This document shows, in pieces, positions 48,603 to 59,902 of a DNA stretch of 64,000 nt. How positions within the stretch are numbered: the stretch's first letter is position 1; every line of letters begins with the position of its first letter. The translations under genes and the position numbers were made by a program. Below the pieces are notes generated by a model. That model ran no database searches, was not told where the DNA came from, and was given only the letters and a program-made list of their open reading frames with translations. The DNA comes from Nelumbo lutea (taxonomy: Eukaryota; Streptophyta; Magnoliopsida; Proteales; Nelumbonaceae), in assembly GCA_022828595.1 (NCBI GenBank), contig JAKGHH010000004.1, forward strand, positions 83,852,270 to 83,916,269, in the 5' to 3' direction.

Positions 48603-49196
48603 ATGCCGAAGAATCTCGTCTCCTTGTCGTCATCCTCCTTGATTCTTTCCCCCAAACTCTCAGTTTTACGGTGTAATCTCGTCACTGCAAGGAGCAATGT
48701 TGATTTACAATTTCCAGTATTCCAAATCAAGAACCCACCTAGATGTCCCCTGGTTCGAAAATACATGGCAGAAGAGATAGCTCCCAGGTCACCTTGGTCG
48801 GTCTCAAATGTTCCCGACACAAGAAATCGTAATCAGATTGAGACTTCAGAGGCCGAAAAGAAGTGGGTTTATCCTACTCCAGTACTCTTCAGGGATGAAG
48901 TGCTGGCGGTGGAGGAATTTGAGGTGTTGATGCAGAGATTGGAGAGAGTAGTGGAGGAAGTCAGAATACGGGAGATGGAGAAATTGATGGCTAAAATGGG
49001 AGTAGAACTGACGTCCGAGGAGAAACAAACTGTAGAAACTATGAGTCGGGAGATCGTTAGCGAGTTCCTTGAGAAGCCCACTCAGTATTTGAGATGCAAA
49101 GATAGAAAGATGGAATGTAAATTAAAGGATTTAAGGGCTCTTGTGCGGATGCTCGAGGAATCGTGTTTGGTTAAAGGAAAGGTTACAGGCAGATGA
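48603..49196 (+). CDS. stand-alone glutamyl-tRNA reductase dimerisation-domain protein, predicted plastid targeted
   Basis: Single open frame of 197 residues (221 if the upstream ATG at 48531 is used). Residues about 118-192 resemble the C-terminal dimerisation domain of plant GluTR (HEMA): REMEKLMAKMG, then MSREIVSEFLEKPTQYLRC and LKDLRALVRML match ELEKCMSKMG, LSRGIVN..LHGPM.HLRC and LENMHALNRM of that family. The catalytic-Cys and NADPH domains are absent, so it cannot make glutamate-1-semialdehyde. The first 40 residues from 48603 (MPKNLVSLSSSSLILSPKLS) are rich in Ser, Leu and basic residues and poor in acidic ones, like a plastid transit peptide. I chose 48603 for that reason; 48531 would add a hydrophobic, Lys-rich leader. 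A CT-rich leader precedes the start. No intron, no A-tail and no target duplication were seen. It could bind GluTR, or be a decaying duplicate; function is inferred. Confidence 0.7.
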   Translation: MPKNLVSLSSSSLILSPKLSVLRCNLVTARSNVDLQFPVFQIKNPPRCPLVRKYMAEEIAPRSPWSVSNVPDTRNRNQIETSEAEKKWVYPTPVLFRDEVLAVEEFEVLMQRLERVVEEVRIREMEKLMAKMGVELTSEEKQTVETMSREIVSEFLEKPTQYLRCKDRKMECKLKDLRALVRMLEESCLVKGKVTGR

Positions 49197-49574
49197 GATT
49201 GAAGAAACAGAAATTTTGAATTATATATCAAGGGGTTGCCTTCTTCTCCCTGTTTAATTCTTTTGTTCTTTTTAATATGTTATTATTGTTATTACTAGTT
49301 TTGGTTTTATTATGCTATTCAACTTATTCACAAATCCATTGTCTTCCATGTTTAATTGTTGATGTACTTGCATAATCGAGTTCAAACATGTATTATATTA
49401 ATTAAATAATATATAATTATATTCTCATATATTAAACGATTTATTTTAGGTCTAGTTTATATTTTTCCACTTTTTATTTTTTATAAATATAAAGATGAAT
49501 TTTGAAATTTGAGGTTAGAAAAGAGGTTTTTTTTTTTTGAGAAAAAAAGTGGGATAAGGGACAACCCATTTTTA

Positions 49575-49905
49575 AATGCTTAGATCTGGAAAAGTTATCC
49601 AAAATAAAAAAGATTACCCTAACCCAACAATCCATTGCAAAGTTGTGGTCTCTAGAAGTTTCAATACATTATAGTGTCTAACCCATGACCGGGTGACCAG
49701 GTTTAATGGGTTGATGGTTTAACTGCCCGAGTTGGTGGATCTCTAACCAAGAAAGTTGTTTTTGAAGAATGTGTTGGTGGATCTCTAACGAAGAAAGTTG
49801 TTTTTGTAGAATTTGCAGGTTTTAGGAAGCGGATCTAAAAAGGGGTTGGGTGATGGTTTAGATGATTCAGTTGTCTAGATCAGCGACAGATTGAAAACAT
49901 TGGTC
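49575..49905. repeat. dispersed repeat, copy 2 (right of the GluTR-domain gene)
   Basis: Homologous in order to 47995-48275. A 33-bp internal duplication (GGTGGATCTCTAAC(C/G)AAGAAA, at 49734 and 49775) distinguishes this copy. Confidence 0.5.
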
Positions 49906-49961
49906 GAAAACGGAGTATACTTGAATCTAGCATGTATGCCTTGATAATTTCACTGCAACAT

Positions 49962-50639
49962 ATAAAACGGTAAAAGACTTAAACATACCTTGAGTTTTTT
50001 TAAATTGATTTAAACATATCCTAAGATTTTAAAAAAGACTTAAATATACCTTATGACTTTTTTATCCTTCGTTTTCATTTAAAATTTTGAAATATTACCC
50101 TTAGATTTTGCAAACTCTTTTATCCTTCTAAATCTTACACATGGTCAGTTTTGTCAGTACATAAGATATATGTATTTCTAAAAACCAAAAAAAAAAAAAA
50201 TCTGAAACTTAAGACATTCATTTTGCAGAATTTATATAAATTAAGTTTTAATGGCTGAATACAATTTATCAAATAAATGGCATCACCTTAGTTAATGACC
50301 TTGTGATTGTGATTGAAATGCTATGCCAATCACGAAATTGCAATAATTAATTCCATTTCACGTGGAACCCAAAAACTCTCTAAGACTAAGTGATTTGTTG
50401 AAACTTCTCTCTCCTTTGTCCTTTTCTTTTGTTAGGTAAATCAGTCCATTGGCCATTTTTTTTTCTTTTTCTTTTCCTACCTCCTTTTTCTTCTTCTTCT
50501 TCTGACAAGGATAAATTAGGATTTTTAAAATTTTAAATGACCTCATATGTGTCATTTCATTGATGAAGGGTATTTTAAGTCTTGTGGGGTTAAGTCAATT
50601 AATAAAAACTCAGGGTATGTTAAGACTTTTACAGTTTTA
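49962..50639. mobile_element. MITE with long inverted ends
   Basis: About 678 bp; the left end TAAAACGGTAAAAGACTTAA and the inward right end TAAAACTGTAAAAGTCTTAA match over some 30 bases, continuing as ACATACC(T/C)TGAGTTTTT. No matching target duplication was found. Low-complexity runs inside give a meaningless Lys-rich frame on the minus strand. Confidence 0.65.
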
Positions 50640-53104
50640 GCCTATAAAAAAATGCCTCAGTCTTGTGTGTTTTTTCAAACCAGTTCGAGATCAATGAATA
50701 TTCATCAAAATTCAAGGGATGGTCTGAAATCTTCCACTATCATTACTAACCACTCTCACTTTTGAGAGTTAAATCAATCGAAGGAAAAATCCATGATGCG
50801 TAAAAGGCTTTGAACAATCAAACCCTAGTGAATTTTGATGAGTTCTCTTTTGTTATTATAGAACTTAACACAGCGCCATATGAACTGGAATTATGATTTC
50901 TAAAAAGCAAAAATGGATTTGAGTGCAATTTTTCTTAGTTAGAATTTACCTTTTTATATATTTTTTCTGTCTAAGTGCAATTGAACTATTTGGATTTTTG
51001 AATGTTGCAATACCACAAAATAGAATGCTTAACAAATTTACCCCTCTAAATGTAGTCGTTTGATATTTACCCCCCTAAATGTAATTGTTTGATAAATCGA
51101 AAGGCTGTAATTGGTAGTAATGAAAACACACACAAAGAAATACATCGGTTTTTTTAGACATATAATGGTGGGAGATAAAAAAAAAAAATTAAAGAAAAAT
51201 GCTTACAATTCATGAGTCGCCACCATAGTACTCTCCAACAAGCAAAAGCAAAGGGAGATGCATGAGAGAGTTTGTTTCGGGTAAGAAATGAAACATGACA
51301 TGTTTGTCATAACAAAGTGTGGATATGGACAATTTTGAAAAAAAAAAAATCAGCCTCTAAAAAGGCATTTTAAAAACTCAGAGGTTGCATCAAATGAACT
51401 TTAGCCTCTAAAAAATAATTTTCTTAGAGCTAAGAGGTCGATTCAATGTTAAGAATGGTAATGGGGTGGGTTCAGGGTGGGGCACCCCCTCTTTGTGGGG
51501 AATCCTTGATTTTCTCCACCTCAAGACAACTACCTAGAAATTCATGTAATTTAGAGGTATTTTAAAAATAGGATTATGAAAATTTGGGGTATTTTAGGAA
51601 TTAGATTATGGCAATTTGAGCATATTATAAAAAAGAAATTATGGGATCCTAGGGTTTTAAAAATTTGTGGGAAACTTAGAGGTATTTTACAAATTAATAT
51701 TAAACCTAAGAATATTTTACTAATTTACCACCAAGTTCGGAGAATTATATGCAAACCCATTCTCATTTAAGATTGGAGAAAACCTGCCCCATTGGGGGTA
51801 GGGCCCCGGTTTTACATGGAAATTTTCCTTCCCTATTCAATGCAAAAAAACACCCCCTTAGATTGCAATATGAGATTGCATTTTCTAAAACTTGGTTTTA
51901 GCTTCAATTTGTTGTTGTTAAGACTCCTAAGTTTGGATCTGCTGGTAATTTCTTGTTTTTAAGTTTACCAAGAAGAGGGGTGGCCAGCTTAAATTTTATT
52001 AACCAATGTCAAATGGGAGGAATCTTAACATAGGTGAATACATAGTCCCCAAAAGCAAAGAATGCAATACATTCAAAAGCAATGAAAACTAACATATACA
52101 TAACACAAAAAGCCTTTGATAGTCTTCTCTTAGGAGAATCATGATCTCACATGGAATAGTTGGCAAAGGAGTTGTAAGAAGTGAAACCCTTTAAATCAAA
52201 TCCTTCGTTGGCCAAAATATTTGCACAACCTTCTCTGAGCACATACAAAGAAGAGATATTCGTAGTAGCGAAGGTCATTCTTTTTAACTTCACACAAGAT
52301 ATAAGCTATTGCAGAATAATGTTCTAAAAATGTTGGGGAAGATGGGGTCACTGCAACCAGCAAAGTTGAAGAGTCTCCAAAGAAACCTTCTGTGAGACTG
52401 TAGCAGACCGGACTGAGAGAGAGAGAGAGAGATAGTGAGTTTCGAAATTGTGTGTTTTGGAGTCTGATTCATGTTCCTTAAATAATTTGTGAAGAGGTAT
52501 GAGGAAAATGTAAGTGCTGGTTTAGAGAAGGCACCTTGAGCAATCACAATTTCAACCATTGTAATTGTTTAAAAAGTTGTTAACAGTTGGTGACTGTTAA
52601 CTTTGAATTGTTTCTCGTGATCACACCCGATCGAATTGTGACCGTTGATCTCATCAACAATGATCAACGGTCATCAACGCACCAAAACCAGATCCACCCA
52701 TCGCAAGCCACGCGAGTGTGCGCAAAGTGCGAGCATAGTGCCGAGCAAAGTGCGACTCTAAAGGGCCACATTGCGCCACACACGCGTGCGCGTGTTGCGC
52801 GGTATCGAATCCTCATACTCTCCTCTATTAATTCTAAAGAGTGCAAATCAGTTCCTATTGAAATAATGAAAACAAACATTGTAATTATCCAATGTGGGAC
52901 AAGTTCAAAACTATGTTTTTTTTGTAAGAGAAAAACTAATTTTTCAACCAAGTGTACAGGTACAATTTCTCATGTAATTGACCAATCAAACCTATTAGAT
53001 TTAATCTCTTATGAGATTAAAATCCAACAACATCAAATTTCTGTATGGATTGGACTTGGTCTAGGCTTTGAGTATCACAGCCTACTCAACTTGCACCTCT
53101 AAAT
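50640..53104. other. unassigned sequence
   Basis: No recognisable gene. Notable bits: repeated AGGTATTTTA(A/C)AAAT-type motifs at 51555-51720, a GA run at 52416-52432, and a CG-richer stretch with GTGCG repeats at 52700-52805. A frame of 171 codons (52587-53102) and one of 89 codons on the minus strand (52290-52559) show no family resemblance. Confidence 0.35.
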
Positions 53105-53508
53105 TTGAGGAGCTCATCACTACAGAGTTGAGGGTGCTCCTAATAATGTAGGCAGGATGATTTCTGCTCCTATAGCCACCCCTGTAAAGAAATGTGATCC
53201 TTTGGGTGAGAAACCAATTAGTAGTATTATATCCACAGAGGCAAATGGCTCAAAACAAGATTGGGTGACGGTGGAAAGCAAGAAGAAGAAAAAGAATGCT
53301 AAATCCAAGAAGATCTAGAAGGCGTATTACTCAAGAAATGTTCATGGATCCTCTAAAATAACTAAAGGCTATCACCTCGTTATTCTTTTGTTTTATTTTT
53401 CCTTTGTGTCGAGCTTCATCTCTTATTTCTTTATTTCAAGGGTAAGGTCTCATGCCCTCCCCCTTTCATTAAATATTAATAAATTCTTCTTTCTCTTAAA
53501 AAAAAAAT
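53105..53508 (+). mobile_element. retroposed fragment with A-tail, possibly LINE-derived
   Basis: A short coding-like end (DWVTVESKKKKKNAKSKKI, then stop at about 53316) is followed by a 3' UTR-like tail with TTAATAAATTC and a 10-A run (53499-53508). Lys-rich ends of this kind occur at the C-terminus of ORF1 in some plant LINEs; a processed gene fragment is also possible. Confidence 0.35.
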
Positions 53509-53797
53509 CAATCATTTGATGAATACTATCTCACTATATCATGCATGAGAGGCTTGTGAATTTGATAGCTGTCTTACGGGCTGTATAACCAATAATAACA
53601 ATCATCAAGTTCAATTCAGCCACTCCCTGAATTTCATGGCTGTATAACCAATAATAATACCCCATGTCAACCATAAAATGTATATGCCCCACAATCACCC
53701 AATCTCTCACTTGGAAGCATGCATTATTATTGATAACATAGCTAAAAATATGCCTATCAAAGTTCAGCTAATCGGGTTCCTCTAAAGACAGCATAAG

Positions 53798-54086
53798 TCA
53801 AGGTTTTTAAAATTGAATCGGACAATGAACCGGTCATGGGTCTAATTCTTGGGTCAAATGTTTCGACTATTCGAACTGAATGAATGACCTGTTCTGACAA
53901 AAAATAAAAAAATAAATAAAAACTGGTCAAACCATTAAATGATTTGACCACCCAAGTCAACAATTTACTAACTAAACCAACGATTTTTGAGAAAATAATG
54001 ATTCTAATAAAATGGAACCAATCACCTAACTACTTCTCAGTTTTTCTCGTCCAACCGTCCCGTCTGATCCGGTTTTGAAAACCATG
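53798..54086. mobile_element. MITE-like fold-back with AACCGG motifs
   Basis: Left CAAGGTTTTTAAAATTGAAT against right (inward) CATGGTTTTCAAAACCGGAT. The same kind of end, GGTTTTTAAACCGTC, appears at 63947 by the window edge. No clear target duplication. Confidence 0.4.
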
Positions 54087-55552
54087 GTACTAGCTGTATG
54101 GCTAGTAGGCCATAGTCTGAAGTACTGTCCAGGGCATATGCAAGTATAATGCAAGTACGGTAAGCTATGTTTTGTTTCATTTTAGAAGGCAGCCACCCAG
54201 TAGCTGGTGGTTGCTTCCTGTGGCTGTGGTCGGCCATAAAACAGATAAAAAGCGAGATCCAATCAATCATCAATGGCATTAACCTTATTTTGGTTGTATC
54301 TTTCTTGTTTAGAAGTCTCTACTTGCAGGATTATAGACCCCCGTTCCCCTCAAATCACATGAATTGGTTTCCTCCCTCTTTTTTTATGTTTAAATCTTAA
54401 AGGCCACGTGAAGTTACATGTCCTGCACGTGATTTCTTTCCGTAAGGTTTAAGAAGTAAAGACACGTGGATAATATAAGGGGCTTTCTAGAATGTGAATT
54501 GTTTTTTTTTTCTTGTCTGATTCAAAAACAAATTAAAATCACAAATCACTTGATTTAAAAATAGATTGTTTCTTAAAATTTAAAAAAAAGTTATTGATTG
54601 TGTATGTGTTTTTTGTTTAAAAAAAAACATGTTTTTGAATTTGGTTTTAAAAACATGATTTCATCTAATTATTTAACATCATATTTCATAAACATATAAT
54701 TTCTATACTGGAAAATTTGTTTTTGTTTTAAAAACCATTAGGGGTATTTTACTAGAGGTGTCAATGAATCAGTTTTGGGTTGGACCCCATCCAAACAAAA
54801 TCATTTTGAACGGATTGGACAGACCAACAAGACATATTGAAATGGATCAGTCTAGACTTAATGGTCCAAAGTATTTATTGGATTGTGATGAGGGGTGATT
54901 TGGCCTGGCATAATAAGTAAAGGACATGTGGATGCGGCCTACCATCCAAATGACAACTCAGCATGTGGTGCCACATCAGCAGATCAGGGGACCTCGGGTG
55001 CTTGGTCACTTCAGAGCCAAAGCACCTTGGTCTCACGTACACTGAGGTGCCACATAACCGAACCTAGATGCTTGCTAGTTGTCTATGAACTTCTCAGGGT
55101 CACATCGCGTAAATGTAGGCCTTATCCTCACCCCGTCCAAATCGGAGGGAAACAGTAAGCCTTATTAACTGGTATGTTACCCTCCTTTCTGATATGTTTG
55201 AGCTTGTGGGAGAGAGGGAGAGTAGGAGAATGAGAAGAGAGGGGGGAATCCGATTATAGGAAAGCTAATGACTTTATTCCTTTTCTCCAGGCTATATTTA
55301 TAGCCTTATTGTGCTACAAACTAGGAATTAAGATAGGAACTACCGCCCCATGATCTTAGGAGCTTATCAACATAAAAAAAAAAAAAAAAAACAGAAATGA
55401 CTTATCTACTAAAACATAAATGAAACAGAAATGGCTAAGGCTTATCCAAAATACTTCAACTAAGAAACTACTATGACTGAGTCTCCTACTGCTGTCGATT
55501 TTGACTGAGTCTCCTGCTACTGTTGTGGCCTAGTGCATGCATGCACATATCA

Positions 55553-55564
55553 TTTCCTCCCCCC
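55553..55564 (-). other. polypurine tract of the Ty3/gypsy element
   Basis: The minus strand reads GGGGGGAGGAAA immediately before the LTR TGATATG. Confidence 0.85.
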
Positions 55565-55855
55565 TAAAGGATCCTTGTCCACAAGGAAGTCAAGATATGA
55601 TTTGGTGAAGTGCCATTCATTTTCCCAGGTGGCGTCCTCGACTGGTGCCCCTACCCATTTGACCAAAATTTCAGATTTTGGACGGTATTTTCCCTTGCAA
55701 ATAATATGACGATCTAAGATAGCTTCCGGTTGTGGATGGATAGTCGAAGTATCCGAGATTGGGGGTAGCTGGGTGGAAGTTGGGGTGATTGGTCCCAAAT
55801 GCTTCCATAGTAAACTGACATGGAACACATTACGGATCTGAGAGCCAGGAGGCAA
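55553..55855 (-). pseudogene. Ty3/gypsy C-terminal chromodomain
   Basis: PPGSQIRNVFHVSLLWKHLG is the usual sequence after integrase, and AILDRHIICKGKYRPKSEI then LVKWVGAPVEDATWEN is the chromodomain-like end of plant chromoviruses, which guides integration to chromatin. The reading frame runs through the polypurine tract, and its stop (TGA) is the first three bases of the 3' LTR. Confidence 0.88.
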
Positions 55856-56199
55856 GGCTAATCAATAGGCCACCGAACCGATCTTCTCAATGATTGGGTA
55901 TGGCCCAAAGTATCGTGGGGCAAGCTTCATAGAACGCCGAAACGCCACAGAAGTCTGTCGGTAAGGCTACAACTTCACATACACATAATCACCTGTGACG
56001 AATGAGGCTTCACGTCAGTGTTGGTCTGCTTGACATTTCATCCAATTCCGAGCCACCTGAAGGTTGTGTTGCAACTCAGGTAGGATGATGTACCGGTCAG
56101 TTGGGTTCTCATCAACTGCCCCTACTCGAGCAGTGCCTGGTACATAAGTCAACAAACTTGGGGTGGGATACCGTAGACTGCTCCGAAGGGTGTCATCTT

Positions 56200-56782
56200 G
56201 GTGGAAGAGTGAATGGATGTGTTATTGCTATACTCTGCCCAAGGAATCCACTCTAACCATTTATGTGGTTGGTCACTTGCAAAGCATCATAAGTATTGCT
56301 CCAACATTCGGTTAACGACTTCGGTTTGCCCGTCGGTTTGGGGGTGGAAACTTGAGCTCATACATAACTTCGTCCTATGCATTTGGAAAAGTGTTTGCCA
56401 AAATGAGCTGATAAACACCTTGTCGCGGTCGCTAACAATGGATGTCGGAATTCCGTGTAGGCGGACAGCGTTGGTGACAAATGCCTTAGCAACTGTCGTG
56501 GTGGTGAATGGGTGTTTTAAGAGGATGAAGTGGGCATATTTTGTCAACCGATCCACAATTACCATGATAACCGTATACCCATTGGAAGGTGGTAACCCTT
56601 TGATAAAGTCTATCGGGATATCTGTCCACATTTGAGTGGGAACCGGTAGTGGTTGGAGCAACCCCGTTGGCCTCATGCAATCTGTCTTGAAGCGCTAACA
56701 CATGTTGCACTGTTGCAAGAATTCCTTCACCACCTGATGCATGTTAGGCCAAAGGAAATTGTGCTTGATACGAGAGAGGGTT
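56200..56782 (-). pseudogene. Ty3/gypsy integrase remnant
   Basis: The zinc-binding region (HNFLWPNMHQVVKEFLQQC) is frame-shifted. The core (56287-56676) keeps the three acidic residues of the DDE set: D in IPIDFIKGLP, D in IVSDRDKVFIS, and E in GQTEVVNRMLEQYL. A stop follows at the end of this stretch. Confidence 0.88.
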
Positions 56783-58350
56783 TTATGAAACCCAAAGGTT
56801 TCTTCCTACTGAGGATGAGTGGCAGTCCGCCATTACCTGTGAAATCAAGGTGGAGGCAAGGCTCAAATAAATTTTGTCCCCCTTGAACCACACTCCATCT
56901 CGTTGAAGCAACTGGTGGGAGGGTCGCTTCTTCATCAATTCTTCATAAAATGTGTCTTGTTCGACCTCTTTTTGTAGCGTTAGCCACCAATCTGCATGTG
57001 GTATAGAGATGGATAGAAATTGAAATTCGACCATACGCAACAAGGAATCCGCACCTTGATTTTCAATGCCTTTCTTATACTCGATCTCGTAGTCATAACC
57101 AAGTATCTTTGGCAGCCACCGCGTTTGTGCTGGTGTAGTTATCCGTTGCTCAAGTAAATACTTAAGAATTTTTTGGTTGATGCGGACTGTAAAAGGTTTC
57201 TCAAGAAGATATGGGCGCCATTTCTTAATGGCTTTGACAATAGCTAACATCTCCTTCTCATAGGTGGATAGTGCCAAGGCCGAACCCTTCAGTGCTTCAC
57301 TAAAATAGCCCACTGGTCGATTTTGCTACGTAAGGATTGCGCCAATCCCAGTTCCACTTGCATCACACTCAATCACAAATCGTTGGGAAAAATCCAGAAG
57401 ACATAGGATTGGTGGTGAAGTGAGTGCTTTCTTCAATTGCCGGAAGGCCAGCTCTACTATCTCGTTCCAATGAAATCCTCCCTTGGTCAATAGTTGGGTC
57501 AAAGGAGCTGCTATGCTTCCGAAGTTAAGGATGAACTTCCAGCAGTAACCTGCTAAACCGAGAAATCCACGGACCCCTTTTGCTGATGTCGGTGTAGGCC
57601 ATTCGATAACAGCTTGTATTTTGGTTGGATCAACCGACACGCCTTGCTCCAAAATTATATGACCCAAGTACTCGACCTGCAAAACACCAAATTAACATTT
57701 TGACATTTTTGCAAATAATAGGTTAGAGGACAACATTTTTAGAACAATTCCTAAATGAGATATATGGTCTTCCCATGATGTCAAATAAACTAGAATGTCG
57801 TTGAAGAAGACCAAAATAAATTTCCGAAGGTATGGACGGAAGAGGTCATTGCCGGTGCATTCGCCATGCCAAACAGCATCACTAAGAACTCATAATGCCC
57901 TTCATGTGTCCGGAAGGCTGTTTTAGGAATGTCTTTTTCTCGCACCCGAATCTGATGGTACCCAGACCGTAGATCCAGTTTGGAGTAGAATTTGGTCTCG
58001 TGGAACTCATCTAATAGTTCATCAATCACAGGATTGGTGTACTTGTATTTAACCGTGATGTCGTTCAGTGCTCGGTAATCCACGCAAAATCGCCAAGCTC
58101 CATCAGCCTTCTTCACTAACAAAACCGGTGATGAAAATGGGCTATTGCTTGGCCTTATCAATCTTGACTACAGAAGCTCCTTCACCATTTCTTCTATTTT
58201 CATCTTCTGATAATATGGGTACCGATATGGCCACACACTAACTGGTCCCTTGTCGGGAAGGAGTGGAATTTGATGGTCATGTGGTCGTTTAGGAGGCAGG
58301 TTGGTGGGCGGCTCAAATACATGAGAAAACTCGATTAGGAGGTGGTCCAT
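56783..58350 (-). pseudogene. Ty3/gypsy reverse transcriptase and RNase H remnant
   Basis: [38 protein letters not shown], then the catalytic block reads VFFNDILVY where FFDDILVY is expected, so the first Asp of the DD pair is Asn (about 57790-57800). Connection: VRGFLGLAGYCWKF. RNase H: FVIECDASGTGIGA, YEKEMLAIV, then RINQKILKYL in place of the usual TDQ, so a catalytic Asp is also Asn. Several stops break the frame. Would copy element RNA to DNA in an intact element. Confidence 0.88.
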
Positions 58351-58371
58351 CTCAGGTGGATAGCAACTGGA

Positions 58372-58950
58372 TTAGCTACTGTAGTTTGAAAGAACTATTT
58401 GGAAAAGGAACCCCGTACCTTGTAATCCATTGCACTCCTTGTCGGTTAAGGCTTCGATGCTGGCTCGTCCCACTCCCTGGAAGGTGCAAGAGACTCCTCC
58501 CTTCTTAAACATCAAGGTCAGTTGTTTGTAATCCATCTCGATGGGTCCAAGAGTTTCTAGCCATTGTACTCCTAATACCAGCTGGCATGCTGCAACTGTG
58601 AGAACGTAGTAGTCAGCAGTAATGGGATGCCCTTGGATGGCGAGAGTGAGAGCCCAGCACTGTCCCACACATTCTATCTTTTCCCGGTTGGCGACCATAA
58701 CTTGGAATTTTCTGTCTCGGTTCACTGGTAACCCAATCTTAGAGACTATGGCTTGATCAATGAAGTTGTGGGTGCTGCCGCCATCAATAAGCACCATCAC
58801 ATTCTTGTTTTTCAGCTTACCTAGAACGCATATGGTTTGCGGGTGCTCAACTCCTGCAATTGCTTGGAAGGAGATCTCAGGAATCGCTTCTTGGTTCTCT
58901 GCCTCTGACTCGACATTCTCCGTGTTTGCCTGTATGGGATCCTCGATCAT
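58372..58950 (-). pseudogene. Ty3/gypsy aspartic protease remnant
   Basis: An open 192-codon stretch with the active-site region VLIDGGSTHNFID and the VLGVQWLETLGPIEMDYK block, as in plant chromoviruses. It would release gag and pol proteins. Internal parts are intact, but it is separated from RT by a stop or frame change near 58370. Confidence 0.85.
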
Positions 58951-58959
58951 GAATAATTG

Positions 58960-59902
58960 TGGTCGTTCACAATGGTGGCTAGCGGTGAACCTTTCATCAC
59001 AGTAATAACATAATCCCTTCTCACGACGTTCTCGCGCCTCCTGGTGGTGAGTCGTCGGAATGTTGCTAGTGGAGTGCTGGGAACCTGGTTCGTGCGCTGG
59101 GTTGGTGGAGGCCCGAGTACACCCGACATTGGGTTAGGTGACCCCCCCTCTAGGATACTACGGCTGGTTGGGATCGAACTTGCTGGTTCGATTTCCGTTG
59201 TAGTTGGCTCCATTCCTCAATTAGTCAAGCAACTCCGATCGTATCTATCAAGGTTCTAGGCTGCTTAATCTTCACGTCTATACGAATGTCATTGCGAAGT
59301 CCTGCAATAAAACAGCCAATGAGAAAACTCTCGAGTATTCCATCAACTCGATGGGAGAGCCGTTCAAAGGCTTCTTGGTAAGCTGCCACATTTGTAGTTT
59401 GCTTGAGGCGAGTTAAAGCTTCCGACGGATCCTCGTAGTCGGTTGGACCAAATCGTTGTAGCACTGCCTTAGAGAATTCTTCCCATGTGAGCAGTCCGCG
59501 ATGTTTCGTCAGCCACCTGTGCCATTGTAAGGCGATGCCTTCTAGATGGAAGGAAGCTAGATGCACTTGTTGGTCCGATACAATATTTTGGAAGTCAAAA
59601 TATTGCTCTTCCTTGTAAATCCAGCCGTTGGGATCGTCCCCGTTAAATTTTGGAAACGAAAATTTGACATGCTGATGAGGGTGATCATGGGTGGAGCTGG
59701 AACGGGAAGTGTGCGGGTGTGAGGACTCTTCGTGTGCAAAAGGGTTGGTCTCGGGAGTGGTTCATGAGGCTCGGAAGGCTTGGAGTTCGGTTAACACTAC
59801 TTGCAAAACAACGTTCAATTGGTCGAAGCTTGACTTATGTCGCGCTAAGTTCTTGTTGACTTCATTGCTGAATTCTGCATTGGTTTTGCCGCGAGTGTCC
59901 AT
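58960..59902 (-). pseudogene. Ty3/gypsy gag remnant
   Basis: Starts MDTRGKTNAEFSNEVNKNLA at 59902, only 8 bases after the LTR end. The core capsid region (FPKFNGDDPNGWIYKEEQYF, then the ALQWHRWL block and FERLSHRVDG, 59225-59690) is the Retrotrans_gag domain. A CCHC-type knuckle (CYYCDERFTASHHC) lies at 58990-59035. At least two frame changes interrupt it. Confidence 0.85.

Noticed and set aside
52587..53102. 171-codon open frame
   Set aside because: Mixed composition, no domain, no supporting leader or splice context; most likely chance.
55550..59902. An intact retrotransposon polyprotein
   Set aside because: Stops, frame changes and altered catalytic residues show that the element is not functional.
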